A DNA stretch of 64,000 nt, from assembly GCF_024707525.1 (NCBI RefSeq), contig NZ_CP062232.1, positions 174,316 through 238,315 of the forward strand, given 5' to 3'. Positions 9,099-19,371 of this stretch are shown piece by piece; the stretch's first letter is position 1; every line of letters starts with the position of its first letter. Both the position numbers and the translations under genes were made by a program. The notes under the pieces are model-generated. The model searched no databases. It had not been told where the DNA came from and saw nothing but the letters and a program-made list of their open reading frames with translations. This DNA comes from Rhizobium sp. TH2 (GTDB lineage: Bacteria > Pseudomonadota > Alphaproteobacteria > Rhizobiales > Rhizobiaceae).

Positions 9099-9294
9099 TG
9101 CAATCTGTAGGATGTTGAGAGAGCAAGCCGAAAATCGGCCATACCGCGTTAGGCGGGCCCGTGGCCCTCGTCGTTGGGACGAGGAAGAGCGTGTAAGGCG
9201 CGGTCGTGATAGATGTCAGCGCAAAGAAATTCACGACCCGACATCAGCACTGTGCTGCCTGGACCGAATTCGTCGCGAGCCAAACCGGCTAACG

Positions 9295-9404
9295 GGAAAC
9301 CGCTCGATGCCCTCTTCCGCTACCTACATACGGTACCTATCCTTGAACAGAAACGGTTTGGTGACGACGGCGACAGTGAGTATTCCAGCCTTGCCGGTGA
9401 CACC
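9295..9404 (-). pseudogene. Short ftsZ remnant
   Basis: Read on the minus strand, the segment gives KAGILTVAVVTKPFLFK, then RYRM, a stop codon and VAEEGIERF. This matches the FtsZ signature in which LTVxVVTKPF is followed by a GxxRMxxAExGI block. Only about 35 codons survive, with an internal stop. It lies between the TetR promoter and the end of the broken thiolase. Confidence 0.55.
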
Positions 9405-9425
9405 ATGGGACGATCTGGCCCTTTC

Positions 9426-10618
9426 CTATTGCTGTCGCTCGACAGCAATGGCGGTCGCCTCTCCGCCACCGATGCAAAGCGAGGCTACGCCTCGTCTCAA
9501 GCCCTGTCTCGCCAGAGCGTGGAGGAGGGTAACGATCAGGCGGGCACCGGTCGCGCCTATCGGGTGTCCAAGTGCGCAAGCACCACCGTTCACGTTGAGG
9601 CGGTCGCGTGCTATGCCAAGATCCTTTGCCGCTGCCATCGCCACCACCGCGAACGCTTCATTGATTTCGAAGAGATCCACGTCTTCAACGGTCCAGCCCG
9701 CTTTACTGAGCAGTTTTCATATCGCGGGAATGGGAGCGGTCGTGTACCAGGCTGGCTCTTGGCTGTGGGTAGCATGCGCCTTGATTTCGGCGAGGATAGG
9801 CAGGTCATCGCGCTCGGCGATCGAACGGCGAGTCAAAACGAGCGCCGCAGCACCGTCCGCATTTGCGGATGCGCTGGCTGCGGTAATGGTGCCGTCGGCC
9901 CGAAACGCAGGCCGAAGAGTTGGGATTTTTTCGGGAGACACCTTCAAAGGATGCTCGTCGGTATCGACGATCTTTTCCCCCCCTTTACCGGAACTCTGAG
10001 AGGCGCAATTTCATCGACGAACGATTTATTCTCGATTGCGGTGCGGGCGCGGGTCAAGGATTCTATGGCATACGCATCCTGATCAGCCCTGGTAAACTGG
10101 TAGGCCGCCACGGCGGCTTCACCGAAGTCCCCCATGGCGCGGCCCGGTTCGTAGGCGTCCTCCAGGCCATCAAGCATCATGTGATCGAAGATGTGGTCGT
10201 GGCCGGCGCGATATCCCGAGCGGCCCTTTTTTAGAAGGTACGGCGCGTTCGACATTGATTCCATCCCGCCCGCGACAACCATATCAGCTGTGCCGGCGAG
10301 GATAAGATCGTGCCCCAGCATGGCGGCTTTCATCCCGGACCCGCAAACCTTGTTGATGGTCGTGGCACCGACTGCATCCGAGAGACCTGCTCCACGTGCT
10401 GCCTGCCGGGCGGGGGCTTGTCCTTGTCCCGCGGGAAGCACGCAGCCCATAATGACCTCATCCGGACCATCGAGTGCGAGGTTCGCGCGCTCCAGTGCGG
10501 CGCGGATCACATGCGCGCCGAGAGTCGTGGCCTGTACTGGCGCCAGATCGCCAAGGAAGCGACCGAGCGGCGTTCTGACGGCAGACACAATAACGATTGG
10601 GTCGTGATCCCTAGTCAT
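9426..10618 (-). pseudogene. Acetyl-CoA acetyltransferase (thiolase), broken by a frameshift and a stop
   Basis: The locus covers a full-length thiolase of about 397 codons. The N-terminal part has the nucleophile Cys92 in INKVCGSGMKAAM and the C-terminal part has [19 protein letters not shown] and CIGGGEA. The frame is lost at a run of seven G near 9976-9982 (minus strand), after which the protein resumes one frame over with EKIVDTDEHPLKVSPEKIP. A second lesion is an in-frame TGA at 9717-9719, between PIPAI and KLLSKAGW, where homologs usually have Arg. Both active-site regions survive in sequence. The homopolymer slip could be an assembly error, but the stop codon is a separate lesion. Confidence 0.85.
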
Positions 10619-10722
10619 GGATATTCCTTTCGAGCAGCCTGAAGGGGTGAGTTCGGGGGCAAGGCGTCACCAGGGCCGATGCACCTCTTGCTTCGAGACC
10701 TGGGTGAAGCACACAGGCAACA

Positions 10723-11250
10723 TTATGCGTCTCGTCGAGTGATCAAGCAGGTCGATGTGCCGTGGGCAAAGAGCTTGCCTTGCAGGCTCTCTATCCTTCC
10801 CTCCAACGTGATGAGCGTCCGTCCACGTGAAATAACATCGCCCGTGACGCGCAATTCGCCGCAGTCAGCAGAAATGGGCCGGACGAATTTCACAGCAGTC
10901 TCGTGAGATGGGCAAAGCTCCCCCAGAGCCAAGGTTGTGTGCGCTGCAAGCGCCATGGCAGTGTCGAGCATTGTCATGATCCATCCTCCATGCACCGTTT
11001 TCATCGTGTTGAGAAAACGATGCTCGGACACCGCACGCAGCTCTACCTTACCTACTTCGGGCGGTAGCAGGCTGAAGGGCAGCATCTCTGCCATCGGCGG
11101 CCGCGGCAGATTTCCGGCGGCAAGCATCGCAACAAACTCTAGACCGGTTGTGAGCCCAATCGACACTTGCCCGGGCTGCTCCCCAGTCGATCCTGGGCTG
11201 CCTGACATTAGTGAACTCCCACATTGGTCGTTCCGGTCTTCGGATTTCAT
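10723..11250 (-). CDS. PaaI-family hot-dog thioesterase
   Basis: A 175-residue single hot-dog protein. The motif FLNTMKTVHGGWIMTMLDTAM contains the conserved HGG and the catalytic acidic position, followed by the C-terminal strand pattern TGDVISRGRTLITLEG. Such enzymes hydrolyse acyl- or aryl-CoA thioesters. The ATG at 11250 has a GGAG site; the open frame upstream is not conserved. It is transcribed just upstream of the thiolase and probably belongs to the same TetR-controlled lipid cluster. Confidence 0.87.
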   Translation of the reverse strand: MKSEDRNDQCGSSLMSGSPGSTGEQPGQVSIGLTTGLEFVAMLAAGNLPRPPMAEMLPFSLLPPEVGKVELRAVSEHRFLNTMKTVHGGWIMTMLDTAMALAAHTTLALGELCPSHETAVKFVRPISADCGELRVTGDVISRGRTLITLEGRIESLQGKLFAHGTSTCLITRRDA

Positions 11251-11302
11251 CGAAGGTTTCTCCTGAGCCAAAAAAAGCCCTTGATTTTTTATATTGCAAA
11301 TG

Positions 11303-11325
11303 ACATCTAAGTTCAAGTTAGATGT
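11303..11325. promoter_or_regulatory. Perfect 8-bp inverted repeat, likely operator
   Basis: ACATCTAA, a 7-base spacer (GTTCAAG), then TTAGATGT. It lies 53 bases upstream of the thioesterase start, between leftward and rightward genes of the lipid cluster. Size and place fit a TetR-type operator. The binding protein is inferred, not shown. Confidence 0.5.
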
Positions 11326-11407
11326 TGAATACAATCTTACTGCGCTTGGAAGACGGCGTCTGCGTGCGTTCGCAACGAACAAAACGGTCAGGGAGCACTC
11401 AGAACGA

Positions 11408-11530
11408 AAAGTCGTCATCATAAGAGGCGCATCCTCCGGAATAGGCGAGGCCATCTCCGAGCAGTCAGCACATTGGGGGAGGCCCAGCGCACAATTCGAA
11501 CGAGAACGCTCAGCGTGGCTGCGTTGAGAT
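11408..11530 (+). pseudogene. N-terminal stub of an SDR dehydrogenase
   Basis: The stretch KVVIIRGASSGIGEAI is the Rossmann start of a short-chain dehydrogenase, with Arg replacing the usual Thr of TGASSGIG. Similarity ends within about 20 codons and the frame stops at 11527. The quinone oxidoreductase begins about 75 bases later. It is probably the remains of an SDR gene that once stood between the operator and the oxidoreductase. Confidence 0.55.
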
Positions 11531-11602
11531 CGTGAAACGGATGGTGCACCTCATGCAATCAGCAGAACCTGAAAGAAGAATACCAATGCACGAGAACAAG
11601 AC

Positions 11603-12604
11603 ATGAAAGCGTTCTTCATCGATCGCTACGGCAAGAACAGCGACGCACGGATCGGCGAGAGGCCGGACCCGCAGCTCAGGGACGACGACGTCCTGGTCCA
11701 GGTCCAGGCCGCCGGTCTAAATCCGCTCGATTCGAAGACCATGGATGGCGAGTACAAAACCATCTTGCCTTATCGCCTGCCGCTCGTTCTGGGCAATGAG
11801 GCGGCTGGCGTTGTCGTCCGGGTCGGCCACAAAGTGAAGCGGTTCAAGCCTGGCGACGAGGTCTACGCACGCCCGGACAAGGATCGCATCGGCACTTTCG
11901 CGGAACTGATCGCCATGAACGAAGGTGACGTTGCCATCAAGCCAAAAAATCTCAGCATGGAAGAAGCGGCGTCTATTCCCCTCGTCGGTTTAACCGCCTG
12001 GCAGGCACTGATCGAAAAAGCCAATCTCAAGAAAGGCCAGAAAGTTCTCATCCATGCCGGCTCCGGCGGCGTCGGAACATTTGCCATCCAGCTGGCGAAG
12101 CATATCGGCGCAACGGTCGCGACGACGACGAGCACCGCCAACCTCGACCTCGTCAGGAATCTCGGCGCTGATGTCGTCATCGATTACAAGAAGGAGAAGT
12201 TTGAGACGATCCTCAGCGATTATGATGTCGTACTGAACAGCCTCGGCAAGGACACGCTCGAAAAATCACTCCGCGTGCTGAAGCCCGGTGGCAAGCTGAT
12301 CTCGATCTCTGGTCCGCCTGATCCCGATGTCGCGAGGGAGTTGGGGTCAGGCTGGTTCGTGCGAACGGTCGTGCGCCTTTTGAGCTACGGAATCAGGAAG
12401 AAGGCAAGACGTCATGGCGTGAGCTATTCATTCCTGTTCATGCGCGCGCACGGCGATCAACTGCGCGAGATTACTGCGCTGATCGATTCCGGTGCCATAC
12501 GGCCCGTCGTCGACCGGACCTTCCCCTTTGCGGCGATCGAGGAGGCTCTTGCCTACCTGAATACGGGCCGCGCAAAAGGAAAGGTGGTCGTCACGGTGAG
12601 GTGA
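11603..12604 (+). CDS. NADP-dependent quinone oxidoreductase (zinc-free MDR family)
   Basis: A 333-residue medium-chain reductase. It has the N-terminal GroES-like fold (LGNEAAGVVVRVG, residues 64-76), the cofactor loop HAGSGGVGTFAIQLAK (151-166), and no structural or catalytic zinc cysteine clusters. The length is typical of plant-type quinone oxidoreductase homologs. It is probably driven from the region containing the dyad at 11303-11325, opposite to the thioesterase. The substrate is likely an alkenal or quinone (family knowledge), but this is not resolved. Confidence 0.88.
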   Translation: MKAFFIDRYGKNSDARIGERPDPQLRDDDVLVQVQAAGLNPLDSKTMDGEYKTILPYRLPLVLGNEAAGVVVRVGHKVKRFKPGDEVYARPDKDRIGTFAELIAMNEGDVAIKPKNLSMEEAASIPLVGLTAWQALIEKANLKKGQKVLIHAGSGGVGTFAIQLAKHIGATVATTTSTANLDLVRNLGADVVIDYKKEKFETILSDYDVVLNSLGKDTLEKSLRVLKPGGKLISISGPPDPDVARELGSGWFVRTVVRLLSYGIRKKARRHGVSYSFLFMRAHGDQLREITALIDSGAIRPVVDRTFPFAAIEEALAYLNTGRAKGKVVVTVR

Positions 12605-12904
12605 GTGGTGTTTATGTGAGAACCTCAAAACGGCCTATTGCGGCTGAAACGTACGCATGCAAGCGCCCTCGGACATCTGCCGCAATCGTCTAGGCACTGG
12701 CATCAGCATATCTGGTTTCGCGATCTGAGTCATAGCAGGGCACGATCGGATATCGGTCAAGTCTGAGTTCAAGCTGACGACCGCTTTTTGCGCAATCCTG
12801 CCGTCATGACATAGCGAGGTCGACAGTTCGATTCCCTTCATCCCTATTATCATCCGAACGGGAAAATTATTTCGATATCGCTGATCCTCAGTGTCCGGAA
12901 CATA
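12605..12904. other. Intergenic spacer between convergent genes
   Basis: No gene is supported. The spacer separates the 3' ends of the oxidoreductase and the desaturase and holds the junction motif at 12816-12841. Confidence 0.55.
12816..12841 (+). repeat. T-arm-like junction motif, copy 4
   Basis: GAGGTCGACAGTTCGATTCC followed by CTTCAT. The 5' part matches the other copies closely. Confidence 0.5.
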
Positions 12905-13936
12905 TCATTGTCGCCGCTGTGCTGCTTCTTTGAACGAAACGAGCCGAGCATTTCTTTCATCCCACAGCGTGAGCCTGACGCAGCGAAAGCTCTGCAACAG
13001 AGTAATCCGGCCGAGACCGGCCAGTTCTGGTTGATCGCGCAGCACTTCGGGCAACCGATAGAACGGCACGCGGCTCGACAGATGATGGACGTGGTGAATG
13101 CCGATATTCCCAGTGATCCATTTGAGCGGGAAGGGAAGGTCGTAATGCGATGCGCCGTGTAGCGCAGCCGTCTGGAACTGCCACTCCGGCTTCTTTGACC
13201 AGTGTGTTTCCTCGAACTGGTGCTGGACGTAAAATAGCCAGACGCCGGCCGCGGCGGCCATTAGAGTGATCGGCAGATGCACGGTCAGAAACGGCAGGAG
13301 CCCGGTGATCCAGATCATGACGCCGATCAGAGTCGCGACCGCTACATTTGTTGCTATCGTTGACGCCCACGGCAAGTAGCCCGATCGAAACATGCCGAAG
13401 GGCAACCGTTGTTTGATCAGAAACAGCCAAGCCGGTCCGACTCCGAACATGACGAGTGGATGCCGATAAAGGCGATAACCAAGGCGGCTCCAACGCGAGA
13501 GGGCTTCGTACTCGTCGATTGTGAGCGTGGTGATGTCGCCGACGCCGCGTTCGTCGAGATTTCCGGCGGACGCATGGTGCTCTGCATGCGCCCGGCGCCA
13601 ATAGTCATATGGCGTCAAGGTCAGCACGCCGATCGTTCGGCCAGTCCAGTCGTCGAGCCAGCGGTGTCCGAAGAAGGAGCCGTGGCCACAATCATGCTGG
13701 ATCATGAAAAGCCGCAGCAGGAACGCGGCGGCAGGCACTGTCAAAATCAGACCCCACCAGATTTCGTGCCAGACCGCCAATATGGCGAGCATCCATAACA
13801 CAACGAACGGAAGTGCGGTCACGGCGAGCTCGAGAGCGCTGCGGCCGGAATGGGGCTGTCGATATTTCGCGAGAACCTTCAGCCAGGGCTTTTCATCACT
13901 GCGGCTTGCATCATGAAGCCCGGACGTAGAAATCAT
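12905..13936 (-). CDS. Membrane fatty acid desaturase
   Basis: A 343-residue integral membrane di-iron desaturase. The three histidine boxes are HDCGH (81-85), HAEHH (117-121) and HHVHH near residue 290, with an extra QHQFEETHW segment seen in bacterial acyl-lipid desaturases. Hydrophobic spans occur near residues 38-80 and between boxes two and three. The ATG at 13936 follows a GGAG site; the upstream in-frame extension is not conserved. It likely introduces a double bond into membrane lipid acyl chains, and its position beside the FabF/thioesterase cluster fits a lipid-remodelling role. Confidence 0.9.
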   Translation of the reverse strand: MISTSGLHDASRSDEKPWLKVLAKYRQPHSGRSALELAVTALPFVVLWMLAILAVWHEIWWGLILTVPAAAFLLRLFMIQHDCGHGSFFGHRWLDDWTGRTIGVLTLTPYDYWRRAHAEHHASAGNLDERGVGDITTLTIDEYEALSRWSRLGYRLYRHPLVMFGVGPAWLFLIKQRLPFGMFRSGYLPWASTIATNVAVATLIGVMIWITGLLPFLTVHLPITLMAAAAGVWLFYVQHQFEETHWSKKPEWQFQTAALHGASHYDLPFPLKWITGNIGIHHVHHLSSRVPFYRLPEVLRDQPELAGLGRITLLQSFRCVRLTLWDERNARLVSFKEAAQRRQ

Positions 13937-14097
13937 CGATCTTCTTCTCCATTTGACCTGGGAATTGTAAGACATCGGAATGGGGAGCGTGCCGGCATTC
14001 CTCAGCAAAGATCGCGCGTCTGAGCGCGACATGAGACAAGATAGGCCCCGGGTGACCCCGGGACCTGTTGATTGTGCTTTGCAGCTGTCGGCAGAAA

Positions 14098-15756
<1,659 letters not shown>

Positions 15757-15785
15757 TCATTGGCTAGTACGGGTGAATTGAACGA

Positions 15786-16082
15786 TCAGGCGATGACGCC
15801 CATGATGTCGGATTCCTTCATGATCAGAAGATCTTCGCCCTTGAGCTTGACTTCAGTTCCGGACCATTTTCCGAACATAATCCGATCCCCAGCCTTGACG
15901 TCCAAGGCAACGAGCGAGCCCTTGTCGTCACGAACGCCAGAGCCGACAGCGACGACTTCGCCTTCCTGCGGCTTTTCCTTGGCGGTATCGGGAATGATGA
16001 TACCACCCTTGGTCTTGGCTTCGGCTTCGATGCGCCGGATGACGACACGATCGTGCAGTGGCCGGAAATTGATATCCGTCAT
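15786..16082 (-). CDS. groES: Co-chaperonin GroES
   Basis: A 98-residue co-chaperonin beginning [14 protein letters not shown], with the mobile-loop region [18 protein letters not shown] and the ending [13 protein letters not shown]. The ATG at 16082 starts the conserved protein; five upstream in-frame codons do not belong. It is the first gene of the groESL operon, 55 bases after a CIRCE operator. Confidence 0.98.
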   Translation of the reverse strand: MTDINFRPLHDRVVIRRIEAEAKTKGGIIIPDTAKEKPQEGEVVAVGSGVRDDKGSLVALDVKAGDRIMFGKWSGTEVKLKGEDLLIMKESDIMGVIA

Positions 16083-16136
16083 TCTAAATATCCTCAATGA
16101 AAAGAGCTTATGGCCATCAGGGCCAATCTCACCGTG

Positions 16137-16163
16137 TTAGCACTCTCCTTGTCAGAGTGCTAG
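16137..16163. promoter_or_regulatory. CIRCE operator (HrcA binding site)
   Basis: TTAGCACTC, nine bases, GAGTGCTAG. It differs from the consensus TTAGCACTC-N9-GAGTGCTAA only in the last base. It lies immediately upstream of groES, so HrcA repression and heat induction of this groESL copy are expected. Confidence 0.95.
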
Positions 16164-16293
16164 CGATTTAAATTCTGAGCTGAGATTGCCGGTTCGTCTG
16201 CTGACTTTGTTCTAGTGAGTTAATTGAATCGGGTCGGCATGAATTCAAGCGTTTCTCGTCCGTCGATGACGGCGCTGACAATTGCCTTCTCCT

Positions 16294-17586
16294 TCAGCCG
16301 GCTGAGATAGCCATCACAGTCTCGATGTGCGAGGCCGTGGGCGACCCTATTCCAAGTCTTTCGAGGCCAAGTTTGATTTCCGGTGCGTCCATAAAAAGAT
16401 TCCATAGAAGTCCGGACCGGTGGTTCTCGATCATCGCGATGATCGGCCCCTGGTTTACAGCGAGATAGCTCTTCGAAATCCACCGTCCATTGGCCGCGAA
16501 CGCGTCGACAAAGCCGTAGCGGCCCCAGAGCCGGCCATCGGCAACTGCAAGATAATGCCTCAGCGCAGCTTCTGCTGCTTCCGGCAGATACGGAAAACTC
16601 GAGAGCGCCGCCGTCGGGGCAATAATGCCGAGGTCATTGTCCGGCGCGCTGGCCACATAGTTCGTTGGACCATGCGACGACGTCAGCCCCCAACACGCCG
16701 CGCCATAACCGGCATGCTCGTTCGGATTGTGCACGGCGTGCGCATGGTGGATTGAGGCATGGGCGACGTTCTGTTCCCAGTAGTCGCAATATCGGTCCCG
16801 CATCCAGCGCGGGTTGAGGCCGCAGAATGGGGAATGAGCCAGAAACAGCGGACCTCCGAACGGTCGGCCTACGGGTAGGATGTGGCCGTAATAGCTGTTG
16901 CCATTGCGCAAAGCTCCATTTCCTGCCCAGCCGTGATGGAACCCGCTGTCGTCAATTGCGTGTTGTTGCGCACCGGCCGCGAGAACGTAGGCAAGCAGAC
17001 CCTCGTTCCAACCCGTGATCGGAAGCGCCATCTTCCATTTGTGCTTTGGGCTCCAATGCCAGTACAGCGCCTCGCATGGGCCAGGCGTGTACCAATCCCA
17101 CTCGACGTCATCGACCAATTCCTGAATTTGTGTTCGTAGCAGACTCGCGTCGGAATCGTTGCCGTCGAAATATTGACGTGCGCAAATCAAGCCTTGCAAG
17201 AGGAGGGCGGTCTCGACCAGATCACCGCCATCGTCATGACGCGAGAAAGGCACGACATGTCCTGTTGCACCATTGATGAAATGCGGGAATGCGCCATGGA
17301 AACGCGGTACTTTTCCTAGAAAAGCGACCATCCCAAGCATCCGTTCTATCGCCTGCCGGCGGTCGATCCAGCCACGGCTGGCTGCGACAATGATCGCAAG
17401 GAACGAAAAGCCCGAGCCTCCAGTGGAAACGAGATCATTGCGTGCATCCCCCCAGGTCAACCGGCGATCGTAGGCAAGCCCACTGACGGGATGCGCACCC
17501 TCCCAGAAATAGGCAATCGTGGACCGCGGGACGCGGTCGAACAGTTGCTCAAGCGGACTTGAGCTGGCGGGGGGTGTCTTTTTCAT
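16294..17586 (-). CDS. Glucoamylase-like / GH144-type beta-1,2-glucanase family protein
   Basis: A 430-residue alpha/alpha-barrel-type protein matching the glycoamylase-like domain. Visible blocks are IAYFWEGAHPVSGLAYDR at the N-terminus, VSTGGSGFSFLAI, YWHWSPKHKWKMALPITGWNE, FCGLNPRWMRDRYCDYW and CWGLTSSHGPTNY. Members of this group include endo-beta-1,2-glucanases. A role on cyclic or linear beta-1,2-glucan would suit a rhizobium (inference). No obvious signal peptide is present, so it may be cytoplasmic. Confidence 0.8.
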   Translation of the reverse strand: MKKTPPASSSPLEQLFDRVPRSTIAYFWEGAHPVSGLAYDRRLTWGDARNDLVSTGGSGFSFLAIIVAASRGWIDRRQAIERMLGMVAFLGKVPRFHGAFPHFINGATGHVVPFSRHDDGGDLVETALLLQGLICARQYFDGNDSDASLLRTQIQELVDDVEWDWYTPGPCEALYWHWSPKHKWKMALPITGWNEGLLAYVLAAGAQQHAIDDSGFHHGWAGNGALRNGNSYYGHILPVGRPFGGPLFLAHSPFCGLNPRWMRDRYCDYWEQNVAHASIHHAHAVHNPNEHAGYGAACWGLTSSHGPTNYVASAPDNDLGIIAPTAALSSFPYLPEAAEAALRHYLAVADGRLWGRYGFVDAFAANGRWISKSYLAVNQGPIIAMIENHRSGLLWNLFMDAPEIKLGLERLGIGSPTASHIETVMAISAG

Positions 17587-17720
17587 ATGCTAAGAATCTC
17601 GGCACTTGCGTCCGCATTGTACCATGGCCGCGATACGATTTTGTTGTCGCAAGCCATTTGAAATAGAAGCCGCCTGCCTTCAGCGAGATTGGATGACCCA
17701 ATCGCCAGATTCGAACAAGG

Positions 17721-17746
17721 GGGTCGGCAGTTCGGATCCCATCACC
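17721..17746 (+). repeat. T-arm-like junction motif, copy 5
   Basis: GGGTCGGCAGTTCGGATCCC followed by ATCACC, between the glucanase-like gene and the DUF1801 gene. The 264-base spacer around it holds no gene. Confidence 0.5.
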
Positions 17747-17851
17747 CCGAATTCTAAATGAAAGTCTTCGAACCTGGACCCAAAAGCAGATCTATCCCTA
17801 CATCGCCGCGTCGCGAGGTAATTTGAGCTCGGAGATCGTGTCCCTGTGATA

Positions 17852-18286
17852 CTAACCCGCTTCAGCAACCGGGGCCGTGGACGATCCCCTCGGCCGCCGC
17901 ATAGGTCCGCCGGGTGTCTCTTCAAGCACGCCGAAATCTACCTCCGACAATTTGGTCACGTAGAGGCAGGCCTTGGAGCGTTTGTGCTTGCCGAGCTTCG
18001 CGAGTAGCGCCTCATATTCGGGGAATCCGCCGACATAGAACACGAGATTCGCTGACCGTGGCGAGAAGGCGACGCGGCACATATCGCCGCCATGGCCGCT
18101 GGCGCACTGATAGCGATAGATGCCGAGGCCGACAATCGAGGGACCCCACATCACCGCGTGCTCGCCAGTGACATGCTCCATCATCGCGCGCAGCACTTGG
18201 CCGTCGGCGCGGCGCACGCGATGCGTGACGCCGTTGAGGAAATCATCGACGCTGACGTCGGTCGGTGTCGTCTTGATCTCAGCCAT
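17852..18286 (-). CDS. DUF1801 domain-containing protein
   Basis: A 144-residue soluble protein with the DUF1801 pattern: a helical start, the central MMEHVTGEHAVMWGPSIVG and YRYQCASG, then MCRVAFSPRSANLVFYV and a C-terminal SKACLYVTKLSEVD. The ATG at 18286 has a GGGAGG ribosome site. The biochemical function of the family is not established to my knowledge. It lies downstream of the secreted lyase gene in the same direction, 41 bases away. Confidence 0.82.
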   Translation of the reverse strand: MAEIKTTPTDVSVDDFLNGVTHRVRRADGQVLRAMMEHVTGEHAVMWGPSIVGLGIYRYQCASGHGGDMCRVAFSPRSANLVFYVGGFPEYEALLAKLGKHKRSKACLYVTKLSEVDFGVLEETPGGPMRRPRGSSTAPVAEAG

Positions 18287-18327
18287 ACGCGCCTCCCTCA
18301 GCCATCGCAATGGAAGAAAGTAGCTCG

Positions 18328-19359
18328 CTAGGGCGCAAGCTTGCCCTCTGGGTCGACGTCCGATTTCCGTTCACTCCGAACATAGCTATCGAGTTTGGTC
18401 ACGGTATCAAATTCGGCAGGATCACGATAAGCGCCGAACTTGAAATACTGATTGACCTCGTCTGTATACGGCTTGAACCCGATCGTCCCCTCGATCTTGG
18501 CTATCTTCGTGCCGTTCGCCCAGATTTCGATAAGGCCTCGCTGATCGGGGATCAGTCGCATGTGGTAGACCATGGTGGTCCATTTGCCGAAAGGGTCGGG
18601 CAGCGGGGCGTACCGCGTCACTTCAAGGTTTTGCACGCAACCCGACAGTTGGGCGAGCGTACCGGGAAGATTGGCGTGAGCCGTCTCTTGCGCGTCATGC
18701 CCGACGGAGAGAACCTCTTCCTGAGCAAATTCCAAAACCCGAGGAACGCTTAGGAACCGGTGCGGAAAGCTGTCGCCGGGCTCTTTCGGGGCGGAGGCTT
18801 GCGTCGCAATGAAGACCCGGCACAACGTGTCGAGCTTATTGCGCGCGGGATCTTCGTTATCTTGCTCTAGCGTCACACTGAAGGCACGACCGTTGAAGCG
18901 TTGCGCCAGGATCGGCGCGTTTTGCGGCGAGCGATCCCGCTTCCACTGACCGATGACGAAACGGCCTGTGTCAAGCTTGATGCTGTCATCGACGAACATG
19001 TCGAAGCGGTACCAAATATCGGTTCCAAGCGGCGCTTCGACCTCATCCGTTTCCCATAGCTCCGATCTTTCGTCGCCATCCTTGGTATATTTGCCGTCCT
19101 CATCGGCACACCCGAGATGGACGAACCGCAGCGCAAACGCGCTGCTTTTAAGAAGCGGTCGGACGATCTGGGTGGCTGCCGTGCGCCGTGCGCCATCGGC
19201 CTTGCCGAAGGTAAAGTCATTTTCGTCGCGATTGCAGACATACCAGTGCTTCGCGGGGGTCTTTGAATCAAACTCGTCCTTGATCGTGGCCGAGCCTGCA
19301 ATCGCTGCTGCCGGTGAAAAGAGAGCGAGAAGTGTCGCTACCACAGAAAATAGCCGCAC
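18328..19359 (-). CDS. Secreted heparin-lyase-I-like polysaccharide lyase
   Basis: A 343-residue protein with a signal peptide (about residues 1-21, ending AAAIA) and a beta-jelly-roll composition seen in the heparin lyase I / PL20-like group. Supporting stretches are GDERSELWE, WYRFDMFVDD, GQWKRDRSPQNAP and the C-terminal GLIEIWANGTKIAKIEG. The exact polysaccharide is unknown. It begins with GTG behind GAGGAG, 12 bases after the end of the nuclease/phosphatase gene, so the two exported proteins are co-transcribed. Confidence 0.75.
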   Translation of the reverse strand: MRLFSVVATLLALFSPAAAIAGSATIKDEFDSKTPAKHWYVCNRDENDFTFGKADGARRTAATQIVRPLLKSSAFALRFVHLGCADEDGKYTKDGDERSELWETDEVEAPLGTDIWYRFDMFVDDSIKLDTGRFVIGQWKRDRSPQNAPILAQRFNGRAFSVTLEQDNEDPARNKLDTLCRVFIATQASAPKEPGDSFPHRFLSVPRVLEFAQEEVLSVGHDAQETAHANLPGTLAQLSGCVQNLEVTRYAPLPDPFGKWTTMVYHMRLIPDQRGLIEIWANGTKIAKIEGTIGFKPYTDEVNQYFKFGAYRDPAEFDTVTKLDSYVRSERKSDVDPEGKLAP

Positions 19360-19371
19360 CTGCCTATCTCC

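Noticed and set aside
14041-14075. GC-rich dyad (CCCCGGGTGACCCCGGG) downstream of groEL as a terminator
   Set aside because: Imperfect pairing and no U tract; may help end transcription but not supported enough to list.
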